Assembly (NCBI GenBank): GCA_026989995.1 | Contig: JALSIO010000729.1 | Location: forward strand, 1 to 10,959 | Direction: 5' to 3' | Length of the DNA: 10,959 bases | Origin: Myxococcales bacterium | GTDB lineage: Bacteria > Myxococcota_A > UBA9160 > JALSIO01 | Shown: positions 6,200-10,959 of the stretch, piece by piece | How the letters are laid out: the number at the start of each line of letters is the position of its first letter | How positions within the stretch are numbered: position 1 is the stretch's first letter | Notes under the pieces: generated by a model | Seen by the model: the letters and a program-made list of their open reading frames with translations, nothing else | What the model was told of the DNA's origin: nothing | Databases searched by the model: none | Position numbers and translations under genes: made by a program

Positions 6200-6639
6200 G
6201 TGTCCGCCTGAGCGGGCCCCCGCGGCGCCGGGGTCGCCCGCGCTTCGACCGCGCGCTCCTTCTGCGCCGCGCCCGCCGGGTGCTCCGGGAGCTCGGCCTC
6301 ACGCGGGCGGAACTCTCCCTCGTGCTTCTCGACGACGAGGGCATCGCCGAGCTCAACCGCCGCTACCGCGGCCGCGAGGGGCCCACCGACGTCCTCTCCT
6401 TCTCGCTGCTCGAGGGACGGCACGCGGAGTTCCGCGGACCGCTCCTCGGCGATGTGGTGATCGGTATCGACACCGCGGCCCGCAGCGCCGCGGACCGGGG
6501 CGTCTCCCTGGACGAGGAGCTGCTGCGGCTCCTCGTCCACGGGGTGCTGCACCTCCTCGGGCACGACCACCAGGAGGTGGCGGAGGCGCGGAGGATGCGC
6601 GCGGCCGAGCGTCGCCTCCTCGCCCGGCTCGCGGCGTGA
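6196..6639 (+). CDS. ybeY: Endoribonuclease / rRNA maturation factor YbeY
   Basis: Zinc-dependent protein needed for 16S rRNA 3'-end maturation and ribosome quality control. The 147-residue product shows the family hallmarks: LNRRYRGREGPTDVLSF in the middle and the metal site HGVLHLLGHDH with His115, His119 and His125, nearly identical in position to E. coli (114, 118, 124). The N-terminus has a basic stretch of about 25 residues (PPRRRGRPRFDRALLLRRARR) before the usual domain. The ATG shares ATGA with the phoH stop and its own TGA shares GTGA with the lnt start, indicating translational coupling on both sides. The CorC/YbeX gene that often separates ybeY from lnt is absent here. Confidence 0.95.
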   Translation: MSVRLSGPPRRRGRPRFDRALLLRRARRVLRELGLTRAELSLVLLDDEGIAELNRRYRGREGPTDVLSFSLLEGRHAEFRGPLLGDVVIGIDTAARSAADRGVSLDEELLRLLVHGVLHLLGHDHQEVAEARRMRAAERRLLARLAA

Positions 6640-8306
6640 GGTCGTGGCCCGGCGCGCCCCGGGTGCGCACGGCGTGCCTCGCGGGCTACGCGGCCAGCAC
6701 CTTCCTTGCCTTTCCCCATCCGCTGCCGGCGGCCCTCGGCGGCGGGGTCCTCGATCTCGGCGCATGGTGTGGATGGCTTCCCGCCGGCCTGCTCGCCCTC
6801 GGGGTGGCGGGTCGGCCGCCCCGGCGGGCGGCACGGGACGCACTGCTGGCCTCGCTCGTGGCCCACACCGGAGTGCTGCACTGGATCTACGTGGTCACGG
6901 TGACCTACGGGCACGCCCCGCCCGCGGTCGGCGTGCTGGCGCCGGTGGCGCTGGCGTCCTACGTGGCGGCCTTCTCCGCGCTCTTCGCGGGGGGGCTGCG
7001 GTGGCTGGAGGATCGGGGCGTGGGGGGCGCAGCGGTGGGGGCGGCCCTCTGGGTGGCCCTCGATCTCGGGCGCACCTGGGCATTGGGCGGCTTCCCCTGG
7101 GCCCTGCTCGGCTATGCCCACCACCGCAACCCGGCGCTACTCGGGCTCGCGCCGGTGGCCGGTGTCTACGGCCTCTCCTTCGCCGCGGCGCTTCCAGGGC
7201 TCTCGGCAGCGCGCCTTCTGGCCGAGCCCGGACGGCGCCGCCTGGCCGGCTTCGCGGGCGCGCTGGTGGCGGTCGGCGCGCTCCATGGCCTCGGAGCCCT
7301 CCTGGTCGCCGGACCGCTCTCCGCGGCACGGGCCGCCCCGGGCGACCGGATGCTCCGCGTCGCCGTGGTGCAGGGCAACGTGGACCAGGGGATCAAGTGG
7401 AGCCGCGAGCGCGCCGGAGAGATCCTCCGGCGCTACGAGGACCTCACCCGGCAGGCGGCGGCCCGGGGCGCGCGCCTGATCGCCTGGCCGGAGACGGCGG
7501 TTCCGGGCTCCCCGGACACCGATCCGGCGCTCGAGGCCCGGCTCGTCGCCCTCGCCCGGGAGACCGGTTCCGTCCTGGTGGTGGGAGCGGTGGGAATCGA
7601 GGTCGAGGGCGCGCGGGTCCGGTACTTCGACAGCGCCTACGCCTACTCCGGTCGCGGCCGGATCGCGGAGCGCTACGACAAGGCCAAACTGGTTCCCTTC
7701 GGCGAGTACGTGCCCCTCCAGGCGTGGCTGGGCCGGATCTTCCGCGCGCTTGCCCGGGGCATCGCACCCGAGCGGGTCACGGCAGGGCCGGCACCGCGGA
7801 GTCGCCTGCTCGTGGACGACGGGCTGCCGCCCGGGGGTGTGACCGTCGGAACGCCGATCTGCTATGAACTGGTGTTCCCGGGCGTGGTGCGCGGCTTCGC
7901 CGCCGATGGGGCGGAGCTCCTGGTGGCCATCACCAACGACGCCTGGTACGGCCGGACGGGCGCCCCCTACCAGTTCCTGGCCATCACCGCGCTTCGGGCC
8001 GCGGAAAACCGGGTCTGGACCGCACGGGCGGCAAACACGGGGGTCTCGGCCATCATCGACGCCACCGGTCGGGTGCGGCAGCAGACTCCGATCTTCGAGA
8101 CGGGCGTGCTGGTGGCCGACGTTCCGCTTCGCTCCCGCGGGGTGCCGCCGACGCCGTACGCGCGGTTCGGGGACGTCTTCGCCGGTGCCTGCGCCGCGGT
8201 GGTGCTGGCCGCCGGCCTGCTCGGGCTCCGGCGCGGTGAACCGGCGGGCCGCCGGAGGACGGCCCGAGGCGCCGGCACCGGGCCGGAGCCGGGAGGGGAA
8301 TCGTGA
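6636..8306 (+). CDS. lnt: Apolipoprotein N-acyltransferase
   Basis: Inner-membrane enzyme performing the last lipoprotein step: it moves an acyl chain from a phospholipid to the free amino group of the lipidated N-terminal Cys, allowing Lol-dependent transport of lipoproteins such as LptE. The 556-residue product has an Arg/Ala-rich N-terminal membrane half (about residues 5-230, several Ala/Leu/Gly helices; GGFPWALLGYAHHRNPALLGLAPVAG-type segment near 150) and a periplasmic nitrilase-like domain. The catalytic triad is intact: Glu286 in AWPETAVPG, Lys349 in YDKAKLVPFGEYVP and Cys409 in TPICYELVFPG. The NDAWYG motif and the AAENRVWTARAANTGVSA region follow as usual. A last membrane helix (about 508-526) precedes an Arg/Gly-rich C-terminal extension, making it longer than E. 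coli Lnt (512). GTG start at 6636 overlaps the ybeY stop; its TGA overlaps the prfB GTG. Confidence 0.95.
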   Translation: MRSWPGAPRVRTACLAGYAASTFLAFPHPLPAALGGGVLDLGAWCGWLPAGLLALGVAGRPPRRAARDALLASLVAHTGVLHWIYVVTVTYGHAPPAVGVLAPVALASYVAAFSALFAGGLRWLEDRGVGGAAVGAALWVALDLGRTWALGGFPWALLGYAHHRNPALLGLAPVAGVYGLSFAAALPGLSAARLLAEPGRRRLAGFAGALVAVGALHGLGALLVAGPLSAARAAPGDRMLRVAVVQGNVDQGIKWSRERAGEILRRYEDLTRQAAARGARLIAWPETAVPGSPDTDPALEARLVALARETGSVLVVGAVGIEVEGARVRYFDSAYAYSGRGRIAERYDKAKLVPFGEYVPLQAWLGRIFRALARGIAPERVTAGPAPRSRLLVDDGLPPGGVTVGTPICYELVFPGVVRGFAADGAELLVAITNDAWYGRTGAPYQFLAITALRAAENRVWTARAANTGVSAIIDATGRVRQQTPIFETGVLVADVPLRSRGVPPTPYARFGDVFAGACAAVVLAAGLLGLRRGEPAGRRRTARGAGTGPEPGGES

Positions 8307-9461
8307 GCGAGCCGAGAGCGGACGAACACCTGGACTCGGGCGAGCTGTTGGAGCGGCTGGAGGGTCTCCGCCGACGCCTCCAGGAGCTCCGGGGGCGTCT
8401 TTGACCACGAGGGCCGCCGACGGCGCCTCGAGGAGATCGCCACCGAGCTCCAGCGACCCGATCTCTGGAACGACCGCGGGCGGGCGGAGGCCCTCCTGCG
8501 GGAGAAGCGCGCCATCGAGCGCGAGCTCGGCTGCTTCGACGAGGTCGCCGAGATGCTCGAGGAGGCGGGCGTGCTCCTCGAGCTCGCCGAGGAGGAGGGG
8601 GATCCGGCCACCCGCCGGGAGGCGGTCGAGGGGCTGGCCGCGGCCGAGGCCCGGATCGAGGAGGCCGAGCTCCGCCGCCTGCTCGGGGGCGAGCACGATG
8701 CGGGCAACGCCATCGTCTCCATCAATGCCGGCGCCGGCGGGACCGATGCCTGCGACTGGGCGGAGATCCTGCTGCGCATGTACCTGCGCTGGGCCGAACG
8801 GCACGGCATGAAGACCGAGATCCTCGACCTCCAGGCGGGCGAGGAGGCCGGGGTCCGGAGCGCGACCTTCACCGTCGAGGGCGACTACGCCTACGGCTAC
8901 CTCAAGACCGAGGAGGGGGTCCACCGCCTGGTGCGGATCTCCCCCTTCGATGCGCAGGCCCGTCGCCACACGGCCTTCGCGAGTGTGACGGTGTACCCGG
9001 AGCTCGACGACTCCATCGAGGTCGAGATCGACGAGCGGGACCTCCGCATCGACACCTACCGGGCCGGAGGAGCCGGTGGCCAGCACGTGAACAAGACCGA
9101 CTCCGCGGTGCGCATCACGCACCTGCCCACCGGCATCGTCGTGCAGTGCCAGAACGAGCGTTCCCAGCACAAGAACAAGGCGGCCGCGATGAAGGTGCTG
9201 CGGGCGCGGCTCTACGAGCGGATGCGCCAGGAGCAGGCCGAGAAGCTCGCCCAGCTCTCGGCCGGGAAGAAGGCCATCGACTTCGGCAGCCAGATCCGGT
9301 CCTATACCCTCCATCCGAGTCAGCGGGTCAAGGACCACCGCACCGGCGTCGAGGTGGGCAATACCACGGCCGTGCTCGACGGAGACCTCGACGGCTTCAT
9401 GCGGGCGCTGCTGCTCGCGCGCGCCGGGGAGGATCGCGCCGACTCGGAGCCCGCCGCGTGA
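8303..9461 (+). CDS. prfB: Peptide chain release factor 2, programmed +1 frameshift
   Basis: RF2 recognises UGA and UAA stop codons and triggers peptide release. The gene is read as 8303-8401 joined to 8403-9461, skipping T8402, giving 385 residues (E. coli 365). The first 33 codons start at GTG 8303, behind GGGAGGGGAA and overlapping the lnt stop. Codon 34 in that frame is TGA (8402-8404). After the +1 shift the frame begins DHEGRRRRLEEIATELQRPDLWND, the conserved RF2 N-terminal domain. The stop-codon-recognition tripeptide SPF is at residues 213-215 and the catalytic GGQ at 258-260 in GGAGGQHVNKTDSAVR; both sit 8 residues later than in E. coli. The C-terminal IRSYTLHPSQRVKDHRT segment is typical. 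Expression should be autoregulated: low RF2 slows UGA termination and favours frameshifting. lysS follows, as in E. coli. Confidence 0.96.
8391..8405 (+). promoter_or_regulatory. prfB: prfB +1 frameshift signal
   Basis: GGGGG (8391-8395) acts as the internal Shine-Dalgarno-like element, followed by a three-base spacer CGT, the slippery codon CTT (8399-8401) and the in-frame stop TGA with a following C (8402-8405). The spacing between the G-run and CTT-TGA-C equals that of the E. coli site, where the element is AGGGGGTATCTTTGAC. Slippage of the CTT-decoding tRNA to TTT moves the ribosome to the +1 frame starting with GAC. Confidence 0.93.
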
Positions 9462-9474
9462 GAGTGCTCGGGGC

Positions 9475-9500
9475 CGGAGGGGGCTCCGCCGCGCAGCGGC
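9475..9500 (+). other. Two adjacent stem-loops between prfB and lysS
   Basis: CGGAG-GGGG-CTCCG (9475-9488) and GCCGC-GCA-GCGGC (9488-9500) are five-pair stems that abut in the 58-base gap between the prfB stop and the lysS start, sharing one base. There is no T-run, so an intrinsic terminator is unlikely; they could mark an RNA-processing or stability site, or restrict access to the lysS ribosome-binding site just downstream. Confidence 0.3.
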
Positions 9501-9519
9501 ACGGGGGGCGCAGGAGAGC

Positions 9520-10959
9520 ATGAGCGAGTACGAGCGGGAGGCCCGCCGCGCGCGCCTCGACGCACTCCGCCGGGTGGGGATCGATCCCTACCCCGCGCGG
9601 GTCGGGCCCCACGAGCGGATCCGCCGGATCCTCGAGCGCCACGCCTCGGCACCGGCCGAGGACCTCGAGCGGGAGCCGGTCCGGGTGGCGGTGTGCGGAC
9701 GCATCCTGGCGCGGCGCTCCTTCGGAAAGCTCGTCTTCCTCGACCTGCGGGAGGACGGCGATCGGATCCAGGTGAGCGCGCGGCGGGGGCGCCTCCCGGA
9801 GGAGACCTTCGCCGCGGTGCGCGAGCTCGACATCGCGGACTTCGTGCGGGTGGAGGGCACGCTCTGGCGCACCCGCACCGGCGAGCTCACGGTGGACCTC
9901 GAGGACTTCCAGCTCCTCGCCAAGGCCCTGCGGCCGCTTCCGGAGAAGTGGCACGGCCTCACGGACGTGGAGGCGCGTTTCCGCCAGCGCTACCTCGATC
10001 TGCTCGTGAACGAGCGCGCCCGGAGGACCGCGCTCATCCGCGCTGCGGCGCTCGCCGCCATGCGGGAGTTCCTGCTGGGGCGGGAGTTTCTCGAGGTCGA
10101 GACGCCCATCCTCCAGCCCCTCTACGGCGGGGCCGCGGCCCGGCCCTTCGTGACCCACCACAACGCCCTCGACCAGGACCTCTACCTCCGGATCTCCGAC
10201 GAGCTCTACCTGAAGCGGCTCGTCGTGGGTGGCCTCGACCGGGTCTTCGAGATCGGTCGCAACTTCCGCAACGAGGGCATCGATCGCACCCACAACCCCG
10301 AGTTCACCATGATGGAGTGCTACCAGGCCTTCGCCGACTACGGCGACATGCTCGAGCTCTGCGAGGCCATGGTGAAGCACATCGCCACGCGCGCGCTCGG
10401 CGACACCCGGATCGAATACCAGGGGCAGGCCATCGATCTCGGGGGAAGCTACCCGCGCATCCGGATGCGGGACGCCATCCGCGACGCCACCGGCGTCGAC
10501 ATCCTGGCCCACGGGGAGCACGCCGAGCTCGCCCGGGCCTTCGCCGGCGCCGGCGTGGAGGTGGGCGAGGCCCCGACCTGGGGCAAGCTGGTCGACGAGG
10601 TCATGAAGCAGGTGGTCGAACCGAAGCTCGTGCAGCCCACCTTCATTCTCGACTACCCGGTGGAGCTCTCGCCGCTGGCCAAGCGCTCCTCCGAGGACCC
10701 GAGGCTGGTGGAGCGCTTCGAGCTCTTCATCGCCGGCATGGAGATCGCCAACGCCTTCAGCGAGCTCAACGACCCGGACGACCAGCGGGCCCGCTTCGAG
10801 GAGCAGCGCCGCGCCGCGGCGCGCGGCGACGACGAGGCCCATCCCCTCGACGAGGACTACATCCGCGCCCTCGAGCACGGGCTCCCGCCCACCGGCGGGC
10901 TCGGCGTGGGCGTGGACCGGCTGGTCATGCTCCTCGCCGATGCGCCGCACCTGCGCGAG
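9520..10959 (+). CDS. lysS: Lysyl-tRNA synthetase, class II (3' end cut by window)
   Basis: Charges tRNA-Lys with lysine in the cytoplasm. 480 codons are present; the frame is open to the right edge and lacks only about 10-25 C-terminal residues judged against E. coli LysS (505). The N-terminal OB-fold anticodon-binding domain spans about residues 55-145 (VAVCGRILARRSFGKLVFLDLRED). The catalytic core follows from about 150 with RFRQRYLDLLVN, class II motif 1 around Pro196 (FLEVETPILQP), motif 2 FEIGRNFRNEG with Arg247 and then THNPEFTMMECYQAFADY, the MEIANAFSELNDP segment, and motif 3 GLGVGVDRLVMLL with Arg467. The ATG at 9520 has AGGAG at 9512-9516 just ahead, closer than usual; the N-terminal helix EYEREARRARLDALRRVGIDPYP matches the family start. 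It follows prfB by 58 bases and is probably co-transcribed. Confidence 0.96.
   Translation, partial: MSEYEREARRARLDALRRVGIDPYPARVGPHERIRRILERHASAPAEDLEREPVRVAVCGRILARRSFGKLVFLDLREDGDRIQVSARRGRLPEETFAAVRELDIADFVRVEGTLWRTRTGELTVDLEDFQLLAKALRPLPEKWHGLTDVEARFRQRYLDLLVNERARRTALIRAAALAAMREFLLGREFLEVETPILQPLYGGAAARPFVTHHNALDQDLYLRISDELYLKRLVVGGLDRVFEIGRNFRNEGIDRTHNPEFTMMECYQAFADYGDMLELCEAMVKHIATRALGDTRIEYQGQAIDLGGSYPRIRMRDAIRDATGVDILAHGEHAELARAFAGAGVEVGEAPTWGKLVDEVMKQVVEPKLVQPTFILDYPVELSPLAKRSSEDPRLVERFELFIAGMEIANAFSELNDPDDQRARFEEQRRAAARGDDEAHPLDEDYIRALEHGLPPTGGLGVGVDRLVMLLADAPHLRE

Noticed and set aside
8303..8404. prfB as a frameshifted pseudogene.
   Set aside because: The break is exactly the canonical CTT-TGA-C recoding site with a G-run at the correct distance, and SPF and GGQ motifs are intact.
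452..10950. Very long open frames on the minus strand (for example 452-3526, 3523-5265, 4358-6088, 7137-9521, 9397-10950).
   Set aside because: They lie opposite well-identified plus-strand genes, show Arg/Gly/His/Pro-rich low-complexity translations with no recognisable domain, and are expected because stop codons are rare in very GC-rich DNA. The one exception is the rpsT stretch at 1560-1844.

Overview
The window is very GC-rich (roughly three quarters G+C by eye) and carries densely packed housekeeping genes of a Gram-negative bacterium. LptE and Lnt point to a lipopolysaccharide-containing outer membrane and a lipoprotein pathway. The orders lptE-holA-rpsT and phoH-ybeY-lnt-prfB-lysS, plus a PATAN/DUF4388 protein and a TPR/zinc-ribbon membrane protein, look most like the former Deltaproteobacteria (Desulfobacterota, Desulfuromonadota, Myxococcota). 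That placement is an inference from gene content and order, not from a search.

Layout. (1) 51-1540, plus strand: lptE and holA, overlapping by 4 bases. (2) 1560-1844, minus strand: rpsT, convergent with holA across a 19-base gap that holds a hairpin candidate; its probable sigma-70 promoter lies at 2005-2033. (3) 2129-4971, plus strand: a two-gene unit with a TGATG junction. The first gene encodes a multi-spanning membrane protein with TPR-like helices and a six-cysteine zinc ribbon. The second encodes a PATAN/DUF4388 protein with a single membrane anchor and a pseudopilin-like tail. This unit is the only part of the window whose function is not known. (4) 5168-10959, plus strand: phoH, ybeY, lnt, prfB and lysS. 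The first four overlap in series by 4 bases (ATGA or GTGA); lysS follows after 58 bases and runs off the right edge, lacking only a short C-terminus.

The genes fall into three functional groups: outer-membrane biogenesis (LptE delivers LPS, Lnt finishes lipoproteins), RNA and ribosome maturation and translation (S20, PhoH-like ATPase, YbeY, RF2, LysRS), and replication (DNA polymerase III delta subunit).

Two gene models would be wrong if called automatically. The PhoH-family gene has no ATG, GTG or TTG that preserves its conserved N-terminus; a CTG at 5168 behind a perfect GGAGGT Shine-Dalgarno is the best start. The RF2 gene is split by an in-frame TGA at 8402-8404 and is read through by the classic programmed +1 frameshift. 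I found no mobile element, CRISPR array, tRNA, rRNA or defence system, and no clear evidence of a wholly new system.
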